A stretch of DNA of 64,000 nucleotides from Streptomyces decoyicus (GCF_019880305.1 NZ_CP082301.1:1426001-1490000); one strand, 5' to 3'; shown: positions 1 through 12,177, counted from the first letter of the stretch. Notes: generated by a model from the letters alone, not told the origin. Made by a program: numbers and translations.

Positions 1-989
1 CCCGGCTCGACGGTGACCGGCACGCAAGCGTCCAGTTTACCCATGGCGGCAGGTGACAATTGAGGGTCCTCGTCGATTTCGAGTCCCACGCCGTGCCCGG
101 TCCACGCCCCGAGCCGCTCACCGTACCCCGCAGCGTCCAGCACATGGCGGGTCACCCGGTCCACGTCGCGGCACTCCACACCCGGCGCCAGCGCCTCGCG
201 ACCGGCCCGCTGGGCTGCGAAAACGAGGTCGTACAGCTCGATCTGCCAGTCCGAGGGTGTGGTGCCGATGACGAAGGTCCGGCCGATCTCACAGCGGTAG
301 CCGCGGTAATTGGCGCCGAGGCAGACACTGAGGAAGTCGCCCTCCTCGACCCGCCGGTCGGTGGGCAGGTGTCCGGAGCGGCCGGCGTTCGGGCCGGTCG
401 CGACGGACGTGGGGAAGGCCGGGCCGTCCGCGCCGTGGTCGACCAGCCGGCGCTCCAGTTCCAGCGCGAGATGCCGCTCGGTGCGGCCGACCAGGATCGA
501 TTCGAGGAGCTCCCCCAGGGCCTGGTCGGCGATCTCGGCGGCGATCCGCAGACAGGCGATCTCCTCGTCGTCCTTCACCAGCCGCTGCCCCTCGACCGCG
601 CAGGCCAGGTCGGTCAGCCGCAGCCGGGGCGCGACCTGGGAGAGCGCACGGTGCCGGGTGACGGTGAGGTGGTGCTCCTCGACGGCCAGGGTGTCCGCAC
701 CGGCCGTCGCGGCCAGATCGGCGCCGGCCACGACCGGGTCGCCGCCGCGGCTGGGCAGCACCGACACCCGGACGTCCTCGGCCGGCCGGCCCTCGGCGGG
801 ATCACCGCTCAGCGGTCTGCCGCACAGCAGCACATCGTCGGCCGGACCGAGCAGCAGCGCGGCGCCGGGCGGTGCGCAGCCCGTGAGGTAGCGGACGTTC
901 GCGGGGCGCGAGATCAGTGCGGCGGCACTTCCGGTTGCGGCGCAGCGGTCGCGCAGCCGCGTGCGTCGGGCCGCGTACAACTCGGACAT
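1..989 (-). CDS. M24-family (Xaa-Pro peptidase-like) protein, 3' end cut by window edge
   Basis: The reading frame starts at an ATG at 987-989 and is still open at position 1, so about 329 N-terminal residues are visible. It has the creatinase-type N-terminal domain followed by the pita-bread M24 domain. The signature GHGVGLE sits near residues 298-304. The two aspartates that normally bind metal appear to be replaced: the position normally D in a DxG motif is Cys223 (VCLGANY), and the D of the DxTRT motif is Glu234 (CEIGRTF). His299 is kept. In actinobacteria an M24 peptidase commonly lies between the aro cluster and efp. It may be a real but divergent dipeptidase or a non-catalytic M24 protein; I favour the second slightly. 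Confidence 0.85.
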   Translation of the reverse strand, partial: MSELYAARRTRLRDRCAATGSAAALISRPANVRYLTGCAPPGAALLLGPADDVLLCGRPLSGDPAEGRPAEDVRVSVLPSRGGDPVVAGADLAATAGADTLAVEEHHLTVTRHRALSQVAPRLRLTDLACAVEGQRLVKDDEEIACLRIAAEIADQALGELLESILVGRTERHLALELERRLVDHGADGPAFPTSVATGPNAGRSGHLPTDRRVEEGDFLSVCLGANYRGYRCEIGRTFVIGTTPSDWQIELYDLVFAAQRAGREALAPGVECRDVDRVTRHVLDAAGYGERLGAWTGHGVGLEIDEDPQLSPAAMGKLDACVPVTVEP

Positions 990-1065
990 ATCACGAGCGT
1001 ACGGCTGCTCCCCCGAGGCGGCCGGTCGAGCAGGGCCGCCCGGGGGACCGGGCCGGTGCCGCCCG

Positions 1066-1923
1066 CTACCAACTCGGCGGGCTGGCGATGCTGCGGGCGA
1101 CGACGTCGTCCAGCACCCGCACCGTCGTGGCGACATCGTGCTGGGAGTTGTCGATGATCGGCAGGCCCGAGCCGTACCAGCCGGCCATCCGCCCGTGGAT
1201 CCTGGCCACCTCTTCGTCGGACAGCCGGCGGTTGCCGCTGCGCCGGGCGTTGCGCTCCAGGACGATCTCCAGGCCGGGCAGCAGCACGATCGGCAGCAGA
1301 CCGGGGCCCACATGGCGCTTCCAGCCGCCGAGGCCGACGACCGGGCGGTCGGGGAAGACGGCGTCGTCGAGGATGCAGGAGATGCCGTTGGCGAGGAAGT
1401 TGCGGGCCGCGAAGCCGCAGGTGCGGCGGGCGAGACGGTACTGGGCCTCGGAGTGGTCGTTCCAGCCCGCCTGGGGGTCGGCGAAACCGGACCGGACCCA
1501 TTCGCGGACGTCGTCGAGGCTGATGTGCGCGGTCGGCACCCGCCGGGTGTCGGCCCAGTGGCGCGCCACGCTGGTCTTGCCGGCCCCGGCCGGGCCGATG
1601 AGCAGCACCGCGACGGCCGCCAGCGCGGCGTCCGGCGCGGCGGTGTCGGTGGGCGGGCTGGGCAGCGGCACCGGGGCGGCCGGGGGAAGCTGCACATGGC
1701 CGGTGATGTCCGTGCTGTGCGGGGTGGGCGGGGCCTGCTGGGGCGCGGGCCCGTGCCAGCCCTGACCGGGGGCGGGCTGCTGCGCGGGCGGAGGCGGGGC
1801 CGCGGGGGCCGGCGGCGAGGTGGGCGGGGTGTGCTGCCCCGGGTTGGGCGTCCAGTTCATGGCGGCACCGGGTGATGCCTGCCCGCGGGGCGGTGGCAGC
1901 GGAGCCCCCACTGCGTACTGCAT
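1066..1923 (-). CDS. P-loop ATPase/kinase-like protein with Pro-rich N-terminus
   Basis: This encodes 285 residues. The first 100 are Pro/Ala/Gln-rich and probably disordered. A Walker A motif (GPAGAGKTS, residues 110-118) then opens an AAA_33/zeta-kinase-like domain of about 170 residues, with a downstream DDVREW motif and an Arg-rich lid (ERNARRSGNRR). I chose the ATG at 1921-1923 because a GGAG lies 9 bases upstream; the inner ATG (MNWTPN) has no ribosome site. It follows aroQ on the same strand but is separated by a 269-base gap with a hairpin, so it may have its own promoter. The substrate is unknown; small-molecule or nucleic-acid phosphorylation is only a family-level guess. Confidence 0.85.
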   Translation of the reverse strand: MQYAVGAPLPPPRGQASPGAAMNWTPNPGQHTPPTSPPAPAAPPPPAQQPAPGQGWHGPAPQQAPPTPHSTDITGHVQLPPAAPVPLPSPPTDTAAPDAALAAVAVLLIGPAGAGKTSVARHWADTRRVPTAHISLDDVREWVRSGFADPQAGWNDHSEAQYRLARRTCGFAARNFLANGISCILDDAVFPDRPVVGLGGWKRHVGPGLLPIVLLPGLEIVLERNARRSGNRRLSDEEVARIHGRMAGWYGSGLPIIDNSQHDVATTVRVLDDVVARSIASPPSW

Positions 1924-2062
1924 CCGGTGGCTCTCCGTCTCGTGCGGTCGATGTGGTGCGGTGCTCCGCCGGCCGACGCCGGCCGGGGGTGCCCCCGGAC
2001 GCCGGGCCTCGGCTGCCCGGTGCGTCCTGCGGTAACCCACCGGCCCGGAGGGGCCGTTGTGC

Positions 2063-2082
2063 CCCACGCCCGTCGGCGTGGG
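2063..2082 (-). terminator. Hairpin downstream of aroQ
   Basis: A perfect 8-bp stem (CCCACGCC/GGCGTGGG) with a CGTC loop lies about 110 bases past the aroQ stop, in the gap before the P-loop ATPase gene. It has no T-tract. It is a plausible end for the aroC-K-B-Q transcript. The rest of the gap (1924-2192) shows nothing else I can support. Confidence 0.45.
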
Positions 2083-2192
2083 CGTTGCTGCTGTGCGAAC
2101 GGTACCCTCCCGGCCGCGGCCGCAGAGGGTCTCCTGCCCCCGGCGCTCAGCACCTGGACGGCCGGGGGTGGAGTGACGTTCCGTGGGGAGGC

Positions 2193-4271
<2,079 letters not shown>

Positions 4272-4275
<4 letters not shown>

Positions 4276-5456
4276 TTGATCGCCAGGTTGTCGAGGAAGC
4301 TGCGCACATTGCGGCGGGTCTCGGGCACGCTGTCGCCGCCGAACTTCTCCAGCACCGCGTCCGCCAGCACGAGGGCCACCATCGCCTCGGCGACGATGCC
4401 CGCGGCGGGCACCGCGCAGACGTCCGAGCGCTGGTGGTGCGCCTTGGCCGCCTCACCAGTGGTCACGTCGATGGTCGCCAGCGCCTTCGGCACCGTCGCG
4501 ATCGGCTTCATCGCGGCGCGCACCCGCAGCAGCTCGCCGGTCGTCAGCCCGCCCTCGGTGCCGCCGGAGCGGCCCGAGCTGCGCTTGATCCCGGCGTCGG
4601 TCGAGAGGATCTCGTCGTGGGCCTTCGAGCCCGGCACCCGCGCCAGGTCGAAGCCGTCACCGACCTCGACGCCCTTGATCGCCTGGATGCCCATGAGGGC
4701 GGCGGCCAGCCGGGCGTCCAGACGCCGGTCCCAGTGGACGTGCGAGCCGAGGCCCACGGGCACGCCGTACGCCAGCACCTCGACCACGCCGCCGAGGGTG
4801 TCGCCGTCCTTGTGGGCCTGGTCGATCTCGGCCACCATCGCCTTGCTCGCGTCCGCGTCCAGGCAGCGCACCGGGTCGGCGTCCAGCTTCTCCACGTCGG
4901 AGGGCTTCGGGTAGACCCCGTACGGGGCCTTGGCCGCGGCCAGCTCGACGACGTGCGAGACGATCTCGATGCCGGCCGTCTCCTTGAGGAAGGAACGGGC
5001 GACGGACCCCAGGGCGACCCGGGCGGCGGTCTCGCGGGCGGAGGCGCGCTCCAGGATCGGGCGGGCCTCGTCGAAGCCGTACTTCTGCATCCCGGCGAGG
5101 TCGGCGTGGCCGGGGCGGGGACGGGTCAGCGGCGCGTTACGGGCCAGCGCGGCCAGCTCCTCCGCGTCCACCGGGTCGGCCGCCATCACCTGCTCCCACT
5201 TGGGCCACTCGGTGTTGCCGACCATCACCGCCACCGGCGAGCCCAGCGACAGGCCGTGCCGCACTCCGCCCAGGAACGTGACCTGGTCCTGCTCGAACTT
5301 CATCCGGGCACCGCGGCCGTAGCCGAGCCGGCGCCGGGCCAGGGCGTCCGCCACCATCTCCGTGGTGATCGGGACTCCGGCCGGAAGGCCCTCCAGCGTC
5401 GCCACGAGTGCGGGGCCGTGCGACTCCCCCGCCGTCAGCCAGCGCAACCTGCTCAA
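4272..5456 (-). CDS. aroC: Chorismate synthase
   Basis: This makes chorismate from EPSP in an FMN-dependent anti-elimination. It is 394 residues long. Signatures are GESHGPAL (residues 9-16), the [11 protein letters not shown] stretch with the catalytic His, ARETAARVA, and a C-terminal [20 protein letters not shown] block. The ATG at 5454-5456 opens the aro operon. The 139-base gap upstream to aroE holds the likely promoter, though I see no clear -10/-35 pair. Confidence 0.97.
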
Positions 5457-5595
5457 CGGTGCTCCTCATGTACTGCTCATCCGCATACGGTCTTCCCCCG
5501 ATCCTCCCACGTCGCGCGCGACGGGCGGCGTCCAGTCCAGGGGGCGGACCGGGCGCGCGAGGACGGAAGGGACGGGGCGGGACGGACCGGACGGG

Positions 5596-6423
5596 TCAGC
5601 GGGCGGCGAGCGCCGCCTCGCCGGCCGTGCGCATCGCGGCCAGCGGCGCCGGGGACCGCCCCGTCATCTGCTCCACCTGGAGTACGGCCTGGTGGACCAG
5701 CAGGTCCAGGCCGCCGACCACGGCGCCGCCGCGGGCGGCCCAGGCGGTGGCCAGCGTCGTCGGCCAGGGCTCGTAGAGGACGTCGAAGAGCGTGCCGGGC
5801 CGCTCGGGAACGGCGGCGGCGAGCGCGTCGGTGGTGCCCGCCGGGGTCGTGGCGATGGTCAGCGGCGCCTCGAAGGCCGCGGCGGCGTCCTCCCAGGCGG
5901 CCGTGCGGACCGTGACGCCCAGCCGCTCGCCCCAGCCGCGCATCTCGTCGGCCCGCGCCCGGCTGCGGACGTACGCGGTGACCTCGCCGGTGCAGATCCG
6001 GGAGAGCGCGGCGAGCGCCGAGGAGGCGGTGGCGCCGGCGCCCAGGACCGATGCCCGCTCGACCTGCCGCACCCCGCGTTCGCGCAGCGCGGCGAGCATG
6101 CCCGGGATATCGGTGTTGTCGCCGAGGCGGCGCCCGTCGGCGGTGAGGACGACGGTGTTCACCGCCTCGACCGACGCCGCGGTGGCACTGATCTCGTCGA
6201 GCAGCGGGATCACCGCGCGCTTGAGCGGCATGGTGAGCGAGAGGCCCGCCCAGGTGGCGTCGAGGTGCTCCATGAAGGCGGGCAGCGCCGCTTCACCGAC
6301 CTCGTGCCGGTCGTACGTCCACTCGCTCAGCCCCAGTTCCCGGTAGGCGGCGCGGTGCAGCACCGGCGAGAGGGAGTGGGCAATCGGGGAGCCGAGGACC
6401 GCGGCTCGACGTGTGGCGCTCAT
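5596..6423 (-). CDS. aroE: Shikimate dehydrogenase
   Basis: This reduces 3-dehydroshikimate to shikimate with NADPH. It is 275 residues long. The N-terminal substrate domain carries GSPIAHSLSP, the catalytic Lys in TMPLKRAV, and NTDIPG. The Rossmann motif GAGATASSAL is near residue 125. Its ATG overlaps the mltG stop by 4 bases, so it is coupled to mltG rather than to aroC. This mltG-aroE-aroC order is standard in Streptomyces. Confidence 0.95.
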   Translation of the reverse strand: MSATRRAAVLGSPIAHSLSPVLHRAAYRELGLSEWTYDRHEVGEAALPAFMEHLDATWAGLSLTMPLKRAVIPLLDEISATAASVEAVNTVVLTADGRRLGDNTDIPGMLAALRERGVRQVERASVLGAGATASSALAALSRICTGEVTAYVRSRARADEMRGWGERLGVTVRTAAWEDAAAAFEAPLTIATTPAGTTDALAAAVPERPGTLFDVLYEPWPTTLATAWAARGGAVVGGLDLLVHQAVLQVEQMTGRSPAPLAAMRTAGEAALAAR

Positions 6424-8099
6424 TGCTTGTTTTTCTCTTGTTCCTTTTCGTAGATGCGCCGGTTCCGCTCGTGCTCTTCATTCGTCACCGCGAAGAGCGT
6501 CTTTTCCGGGTTGATCGAGACGAAGTAGTACCAGTTGCCCTTTTCCGGGGCGATGGCAGACTTGAGCGCCACCTCACCCGGGTTGCCGATCGGCCCCGGC
6601 GGCAGTCCCTTGAACTTGTAGGTGTTGTACGGATCGTTGAAATTCCGCAGATTGTCGACGGATCCGGTGTCCAGGGTGCTCTGCGACTTGGCGTAATTCA
6701 CCGTCGAGTCGAAGTCCAGCAGGCCGTACGTCTCGGTGTTGTCCGGCTTGAGGCGGTTGTAGACGACGCGCGCGACCTTGACGAAGTCATGCTTGTACTT
6801 GCCTTCGGCCTGCGTGAGGCTGGCGACGGTGAGCAGCTGCATCGGCGAGTCGAGCTTGAGCTTGCGCGCATTCCCTTCCAGGTCGTATTTCGTATAGACC
6901 TGGTTCGCCCGCGCCACCATCTGCTTCAGGACCGCGGCCGGTTTCGTCTTGCCGCCCACGCTGTACGTGGAGGGGTAGAGGAATCCTTCCAGCGGGTCCT
7001 TCAGCTTCGAGGAGTTGTTCGCCCACGACGGCAGCCCGAGGTTCTTGGCCTCGCTCTTGGCGACGCCCTTGGTCGCGCCCTTCTTGAGGTGGAGCTTTGT
7101 GTCGATGAGTTTGTAGACATCGGCGGAGCGCAGACCCTCACGGATCGTCAGGCCGTTACGGCTCTTGGGATCCAGCATCAGCTCGATGGCCGAGGCCGCC
7201 GACATCTGTTTGCGCAGCGAGTACGTACCGGCCTGAAGGCTCTTGTCGCCGGCCGCCTCGGTGAAGGCGCCGACGCTCTTGATGACGCCCTCGCGCTGGA
7301 GGATCTGGCCCATGTCCGAGAGCGTCGAACCGTCCGGGATGTCGACCTGGACATCGCCGGACCCCTCGCCCTCGTAGTCGGGGGCCGATCCGAAGTGCGC
7401 CATGAAGAAGTCGTAGCCGAAGTAGCCGACCGCGCCCACGGCTCCGGCGAAGACCAGCGCGACGACCAGGCAGGCGGTGCCACTGCGCCGTTTGTTCTTC
7501 TTGCCACGGCGCTCGCGGCCGGCCCGGCGCTGTTCGCGCGGGTCGTTGTCGTCGTGGTCGTCGTCCTCGCCGCCGCCCGCGAAGAACGCGTGCTCAGGCT
7601 CCGGCTCGCGCGGTTCCGGTTCGGCCCGCCAGTCGTCACCGGCGCCGTCGCCCTCGCCGTAGTGCGGCTCCGCCTGCTGCGGATACTGCGGGTTCTGCTG
7701 CTGCGGGTGCGGCTGCTGCTGGTACTGCTGTTGTTGCTGCTGTTGCTGCTGTTGTTGTTGCTGTTGTTGCTGCCGCAGATGCTGAGGCTGCGGCGGCGGA
7801 TAGGCGTCGGGGGTGGCGTAGTAGTCGGGGCTCGTCCCGCTGTACGGGTCGACCGGCGGCTGCTGCTGCCCGTAGGGGTCGTACGGCTCGTACGGCAGCT
7901 GTCCGCCCTGCGAGGTGTCCCAGCCGCCGTCGTAGTGCTGCTGGGCATACGGGTCGGCCTGCTGCTGGGGATACCGGGGGGCCGGCTGTCCGTCCCACTG
8001 AGGCTGCTGCGCCTGGCCTCCGGAGGAACCCTGGTCTCCGTAGAGCGGGTCCTCGGGGTGCCACGGTTCGGAGCCGTAGCCCCGGCCATACTCGGTCAT
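6420..8099 (-). CDS. mltG: Endolytic murein transglycosylase MltG with poly-Gln N-terminus
   Basis: This cleaves nascent glycan strands and is thought to set chain length near the elongation machinery. It is 559 residues long. The first 240 residues are cytoplasmic and low complexity (Gln, Pro, Tyr, Gly, then acidic), with 16 consecutive Gln at residues 110-125. A KKNKRRSG patch precedes one membrane helix (ACLVVALVFAGAVGAVGYFG). The extracytoplasmic YceG domain follows, with the catalytic Glu in SLTQAEGKY and the LLDFDSTVNYA and GLPPGPIGNPG motifs. The ATG at 8097-8099 was chosen because AGGGG lies 4 bases upstream; the open frame beyond it lacks family similarity. Confidence 0.95.
   Translation of the reverse strand: MTEYGRGYGSEPWHPEDPLYGDQGSSGGQAQQPQWDGQPAPRYPQQQADPYAQQHYDGGWDTSQGGQLPYEPYDPYGQQQPPVDPYSGTSPDYYATPDAYPPPQPQHLRQQQQQQQQQQQQQQQQYQQQPHPQQQNPQYPQQAEPHYGEGDGAGDDWRAEPEPREPEPEHAFFAGGGEDDDHDDNDPREQRRAGRERRGKKNKRRSGTACLVVALVFAGAVGAVGYFGYDFFMAHFGSAPDYEGEGSGDVQVDIPDGSTLSDMGQILQREGVIKSVGAFTEAAGDKSLQAGTYSLRKQMSAASAIELMLDPKSRNGLTIREGLRSADVYKLIDTKLHLKKGATKGVAKSEAKNLGLPSWANNSSKLKDPLEGFLYPSTYSVGGKTKPAAVLKQMVARANQVYTKYDLEGNARKLKLDSPMQLLTVASLTQAEGKYKHDFVKVARVVYNRLKPDNTETYGLLDFDSTVNYAKSQSTLDTGSVDNLRNFNDPYNTYKFKGLPPGPIGNPGEVALKSAIAPEKGNWYYFVSINPEKTLFAVTNEEHERNRRIYEKEQEKNKQ
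7725..7772 (-). repeat. CAA/CAG trinucleotide run inside mltG
   Basis: Sixteen consecutive glutamine codons, 8 CAA and 8 CAG, encode residues 110-125 of MltG. CAA is rare in this G+C-rich background, so the mixture is not explained by ordinary codon bias. Shorter Gln runs flank it on both sides. The length may vary between strains by replication slippage. Confidence 0.95.
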
Positions 8100-8226
8100 C
8101 GATCCCCTAGAGCCGAGAGGCGGTGCGCTCCGGCCTGGCAGCGCGCTTGCTGTACCCGACCCGCCTCTACTTGCACGCGCGGCTGTTCGAACGCCGCACA
8201 TCGCGCGGAACGTTACCGTACCGCGA

Positions 8227-8700
8227 TCAGATGACCACTTCGACGCACTCGCCCGGAGGTTCCCCGGAGACACGTTCGGTCTCCAGCGCGCTCTGGAGGA
8301 TGACCACCGCGGCCGCCTGGTCGACGACCGAGCGGCCCTTCTTGCTCCGCACGCCAGAGGCCCGCAGTCCCTGGGTCGCGGTGACCGTCGACATCCGCTC
8401 GTCGACCAGCCGGACCCCTACGGGTGCGATGTTCCGGGCCATCTCCTGGGCGAAGGCCCGGACCTTGGCCGCGGCCGGCCCCTCTCCCCCATTGAGGGAG
8501 CGGGGCAGGCCGACCACGACTTCGAGGGGCTCGTACTCGTCGACGATCGCCTTGAGACGGCGATGTGCTGACGGAACGTCCCGTCCCGGCACGGTCTCGA
8601 CGGGAGTGGCGAGGACCCCGTCGGGGTCGCACGAGGCGACCCCGATACGGGCGTCCCCGACATCCACCGCGAGGCGTCGGCCGCGTCGCATCTCACTCAC
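8227..8700 (-). CDS. ruvX: Holliday junction resolvase-like YqgF/RuvX nuclease
   Basis: This is a YqgF-family RNase H-fold protein, implicated in pre-16S rRNA 5' maturation and in Holliday junction resolution. It is 157 residues from the GTG at 8698-8700; an ATG three codons in is an alternative. Motifs are LAVDVGDARIGVA (first Asp), VVVGLPRSLNG, RLVDERMSTVTA (Glu) and SVVDQAAAVVILQ (last Asp). Only 5 bases separate it from the alaS stop, so it is probably co-transcribed with alaS, a common actinobacterial arrangement. Confidence 0.93.
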   Translation of the reverse strand: MSEMRRGRRLAVDVGDARIGVASCDPDGVLATPVETVPGRDVPSAHRRLKAIVDEYEPLEVVVGLPRSLNGGEGPAAAKVRAFAQEMARNIAPVGVRLVDERMSTVTATQGLRASGVRSKKGRSVVDQAAAVVILQSALETERVSGEPPGECVEVVI

Positions 8701-8705
8701 GCGCG

Positions 8706-11375
8706 TCAGGCCGCCTCGGCGACGAGGCGCTCGACGGCCTCGATGGCCTCGGGCACCGCGGCGGCGTTCTGGCCGCCGCCCTGGGCGACGTCCGGCTTGC
8801 CGCCGCCACCGCCGCCGAGCGTCTTGGCGGCCGTACGGACCAGGTCACCGGCCTTGATGCCGCGCTCGCGGGCGGCCTCGTTGGTGGCGATGACCGTCAC
8901 CGGGCGGCCGCCTGCCACCGTGAAGAGCGCCACCACGGCGGCCCGGTCGCCGTGGATCCGGCCGCGCACGTCGAGCACCAGCTTGCGCAGATCGTCGGCG
9001 GAGGTGCCGTCCGGGACCTGGCCGGCGGCGAGCGCCACACCGCGGACGTCCTTGGCGCCCGAGGCCAGCCCGGCGGCGGCCTGGAGCACCTTCTCGGCGC
9101 GGAACTTCTCGATCTCCTTCTCGGCGTCCTTCAACTTGGCCAGGACGCCGGAGATCTTCTCGGGCAGCTCCTCCGGGCGCCCCTTGACCAGCTCGGTGAG
9201 CTGGGAGACGACGGTGTGCTCACGGGCCAGGAACTTGTAGGCGTCCACACCGACGAGCGCCTCGACGCGGCGTACGCCGGAGCCGATGGACGACTCGCCG
9301 AGCAGCTTCACCAGACCCAGCTGAGCGGTGTTGTGGACGTGCGTGCCGCCGCACAGCTCCTTGGAGAAGTCACCGATGGTGACCACGCGGACGCGGTCGC
9401 CGTACTTCTCACCGAATTCGGCGATGGCGCCCTGCTTCTTGGCGTCCTCCATGCTCATGACCTCGGCGTGCACGTCGAGCTCGCGGGAGAGCACCTCGTT
9501 GATCTTCTGCTCGACGTCCGTGAGGACTCCGCCGGGCACGGCGGCCGGCGAACCGAAGTCGAAGCGGAAGCGGCCCGGGGAGTTCTCCGAGCCGGCCTGC
9601 GCGGCCGTCGGGCCGAGAGCGTCGCGCAGCGCCTGGTGGGTGAGGTGGGTGGCGCTGTGGGCGCGGGCGATGGCACGCCGGCGGCTGACGTCGATGGTGG
9701 CGTACGCGGCGGAGCCGAGCACCACCTCGCCGACCTGGACGGCGCCCTTGTGGACCGTGACGCCGGGCACCGGCTGCTGGACGTCGCGGACCTCGACGAC
9801 GGCGCCGGAGTCCAGCTTGATCCGGCCGGTGTCGGCGAGCTGGCCGCCGCCCTCGGCGTAGAAGGGGGTGCGGTCCAGGACGACCTCGACCTCGTCGCCC
9901 TCATGGGCGGCGGGGGCCGGGACGCCGTTGACCAGCAGGCCGACGATGGCGGACTCGCCCTCGGTGGCGCTGTAGCCGGTGAATTCCGTGGCACCGGACT
10001 TGTCGGCGACCTCGCGGTAGGCGGACAGGTCGGCGTGGCCGCTCTTCTTGGACTGGGCGTCGGCCTTGGCGCGCTCCCGCTGCTCCTTCATCAGGCGGCG
10101 GAAGCCGTCCTCGTCCACCGACAGGCCCTGTTCGGCGGCCATTTCGAGGGTGAGGTCGATCGGGAAGCCCCAGGTGTCGTGGAGCAGGAAGGCCTTGTCG
10201 CCGGCCAGGACCTTGCCGCCGGAGGCCTTGGTCTCCGTGACGGCGGTGTCGAGGATGTTCGTGCCGGCCTTCAGCGTCTTGACGAAGGCGGCCTCCTCGG
10301 CGAGGGCGACCGTCTCGATGCGGCGGCGGTCCTCCAGCAGCTCCGGGTACTGCTGGCCCATGGTCTTGATGACCACGTCCAGCAGCTCCCCGACGACCAG
10401 GCCGGAGGCCCCGAGCAGCCGCATGTTGCGGATGGCGCGGCGCATGATGCGGCGCAGGACGTAGCCGCGGCCCTCGTTGCCGGGGGTGACGCCGTCGCCG
10501 ATGAGCATCGTGGACGTACGGATGTGGTCGGCGACCACGCGCAGCGAGACATCGCTGTCGTGCGCGGTGCCGTAGCGGACCCCGGTCAGCTCGGTGGCCT
10601 TGTCGATGACGACACGCAGGGTGTCCGTCTCGTACATGTTCGGGACGTCCTGGAGGATCATCGCCAGGCGCTCGAGGCCGAGGCCGGTGTCGATGTTCTT
10701 GCTGGGCAGCTCGCCGAGGATCTCGAAGTCCTCCTTGCCGGTGCCCTGGCCCCGCTCGTACTGCATGAAGACCAGGTTCCAGATCTCCACGTACCGCTCG
10801 TCGTTGACGGCCGGGCCGCCCTCGACGCCGAATTCCGGGCCGCGGTCGTAGTTGATCTCGGAGCACGGCCCGCAGGGGCCCGGGACGCCCATGGACCAGT
10901 AGTTCTCCTTCTTGCCCAGGCGCTGGATGCGCTCCTTGGGCACCCCGATGACCTCGTGCCAGATGCGCTCGGCCTCGTCGTCCTCGAGGTAGACGGTGAT
11001 CCAGAGCTTCTCCGGGTCGAGGCCGTAGCCACCGTCGGCCTGTGAGCCGGTCAGCAGCTCCCAGGCGTACTTGATGGCGTCTTCCTTGAAGTAGTCGCCG
11101 AAGGAGAAGTTGCCGCACATCTGGAAGAACGTGCCGTGCCGGGTGGTCTTGCCGACCTCTTCGATGTCCGGCGTACGGACGCACTTCTGGACGCTGGTGG
11201 CGCGCGGGGCGGGCGGCTTGACCTCACCGAGGAAGTACGGCTTGAAGGGGACCATGCCCGCGTTGACGAGCAGCAGCGTCGGGTCGTCCGCGATGAGCGA
11301 CGCCGACGGCACGACGGTGTGCCCGCGCTCCTCGAAGAAGCGCAGCCAGCGGCGGCGGATTTCAGCCGACTCCAT
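8706..11375 (-). CDS. alaS: Alanyl-tRNA synthetase
   Basis: This charges tRNA-Ala. At 889 residues it is full length. The class II catalytic core occupies roughly residues 1-240, followed by the tRNA-recognition region. The editing domain carries the zinc motifs HSATH and CGGTH. The C-terminal DHHA1 domain ends with a glycine-rich [14 protein letters not shown] stretch. The ATG at 11373-11375 overlaps the preceding gene's TGA by one base. I see no T-box or other leader upstream. Confidence 0.98.
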   Translation of the reverse strand: MESAEIRRRWLRFFEERGHTVVPSASLIADDPTLLLVNAGMVPFKPYFLGEVKPPAPRATSVQKCVRTPDIEEVGKTTRHGTFFQMCGNFSFGDYFKEDAIKYAWELLTGSQADGGYGLDPEKLWITVYLEDDEAERIWHEVIGVPKERIQRLGKKENYWSMGVPGPCGPCSEINYDRGPEFGVEGGPAVNDERYVEIWNLVFMQYERGQGTGKEDFEILGELPSKNIDTGLGLERLAMILQDVPNMYETDTLRVVIDKATELTGVRYGTAHDSDVSLRVVADHIRTSTMLIGDGVTPGNEGRGYVLRRIMRRAIRNMRLLGASGLVVGELLDVVIKTMGQQYPELLEDRRRIETVALAEEAAFVKTLKAGTNILDTAVTETKASGGKVLAGDKAFLLHDTWGFPIDLTLEMAAEQGLSVDEDGFRRLMKEQRERAKADAQSKKSGHADLSAYREVADKSGATEFTGYSATEGESAIVGLLVNGVPAPAAHEGDEVEVVLDRTPFYAEGGGQLADTGRIKLDSGAVVEVRDVQQPVPGVTVHKGAVQVGEVVLGSAAYATIDVSRRRAIARAHSATHLTHQALRDALGPTAAQAGSENSPGRFRFDFGSPAAVPGGVLTDVEQKINEVLSRELDVHAEVMSMEDAKKQGAIAEFGEKYGDRVRVVTIGDFSKELCGGTHVHNTAQLGLVKLLGESSIGSGVRRVEALVGVDAYKFLAREHTVVSQLTELVKGRPEELPEKISGVLAKLKDAEKEIEKFRAEKVLQAAAGLASGAKDVRGVALAAGQVPDGTSADDLRKLVLDVRGRIHGDRAAVVALFTVAGGRPVTVIATNEAARERGIKAGDLVRTAAKTLGGGGGGKPDVAQGGGQNAAAVPEAIEAVERLVAEAA

Positions 11376-11719
11376 CAGTGGTCCTCTTTTCCAGTCGGTC
11401 CGGTCAGACCGGTAGATCCGGTTGTTCTCGTGGTGCGGTACTGCGATTCGAGCACCGCGCGGCGAGGCGCGGGCAGCTCACGCACCTCGCCCGTCCCGCC
11501 GAGGCCCAGGGCCTCGTGCAGCTGCTCTTCACGGTCCGCCATTCCGGTCCGTACGTCCAATGCAAATTGGCGCAGCCGGTGCCCGGTCTCGACGGCCTTG
11601 TCCGCGGCCTGGGCGGCGAGGCTGTCGGGCTGCAGCTTGCGCAGCTTGCGGTGGACCTTGTTGGTGGCCCAGACCCCGGCGGCGGCGCCGGTGGTGAACC
11701 AGAATGCGCGGCGGAACAT
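11375..11719 (-). CDS. Small membrane-anchored protein (DUF6167-like)
   Basis: This encodes 114 residues. A short hydrophobic N-terminus ([18 protein letters not shown]) looks like a membrane anchor. A basic KVHRKLRKL segment and a helical region follow. From memory it resembles an actinobacterial family found directly upstream of alaS (DUF6167 type); function unknown. Its stop overlaps the alaS start by one base (TGATG), so translation is coupled. The ATG at 11717-11719 is the start that fits the family. Confidence 0.8.
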   Translation of the reverse strand: MFRRAFWFTTGAAAGVWATNKVHRKLRKLQPDSLAAQAADKAVETGHRLRQFALDVRTGMADREEQLHEALGLGGTGEVRELPAPRRAVLESQYRTTRTTGSTGLTGPTGKEDH

Positions 11720-11727
11720 CGCTGTGA

Positions 11728-12177
11728 TCAGTCCTTGGAGCGACGGTTGCGGCGCCCGCCGCGGCGGGCGCCGGGCAGGGTACGGCCGAGGATGACGGTG
11801 CGCTCTGCGCGCCCGGCGGCAGGGGCGTCCTCGCCCTTCTTGCCGATCGCGCGGCGCACGCCGTAGCCGAACGCCGCCATCTTGACCAGCGGGCCGCCGA
11901 AGGCGGAGGAGACGGTCGTGGAGAGCGCGGAGGCGTTGGCGGTGACCTCTTGGACGTCGGCGGCAATGGCATCGACGCGGGCCAGCTGGGTGTGCGCGGA
12001 GCGGACGGTCGCGGAGGCGTCGGCCAGGAGCGGAACGGCCTGCTCGGACACCTCGGCCACCATCTTGGTGGTCGCCTTGAGCGTCTGCGCGAGCCTCACC
12101 AGCACGAGGGCGAGGAACGACACGAGGATCGCCCAGAAGACGGCCACGAGGATCCCGGCCACCTCTCCACCGGACAC
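11728..12177 (-). CDS. DUF948 domain membrane protein
   Basis: This encodes 149 residues. One N-terminal helix (VAGILVAVFWAILVSFLALVL) is followed by a long amphipathic region rich in Ala, Val and Thr with coiled-coil character, as in DUF948 proteins. A basic tail (GARRGGRRNRRSKD) ends it. The GTG at 12175-12177 gives the family-like N-terminus VSGGEVAGIL; a GGAG lies about 12 bases upstream. It sits 8 bases before the DUF6167-like gene and is the likely first gene of a DUF948-DUF6167-alaS-ruvX unit. Confidence 0.85.
   Translation of the reverse strand: MSGGEVAGILVAVFWAILVSFLALVLVRLAQTLKATTKMVAEVSEQAVPLLADASATVRSAHTQLARVDAIAADVQEVTANASALSTTVSSAFGGPLVKMAAFGYGVRRAIGKKGEDAPAAGRAERTVILGRTLPGARRGGRRNRRSKD

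Noticed and set aside
7725..7772. CRISPR-like repeat
   Set aside because: It is a trinucleotide coding repeat without spacers.
8565..11045. 826-codon plus-strand open frame across alaS
   Set aside because: Antisense to a clear alaS; composition (many Val, Gly, His, Asp) is typical of shadow frames.
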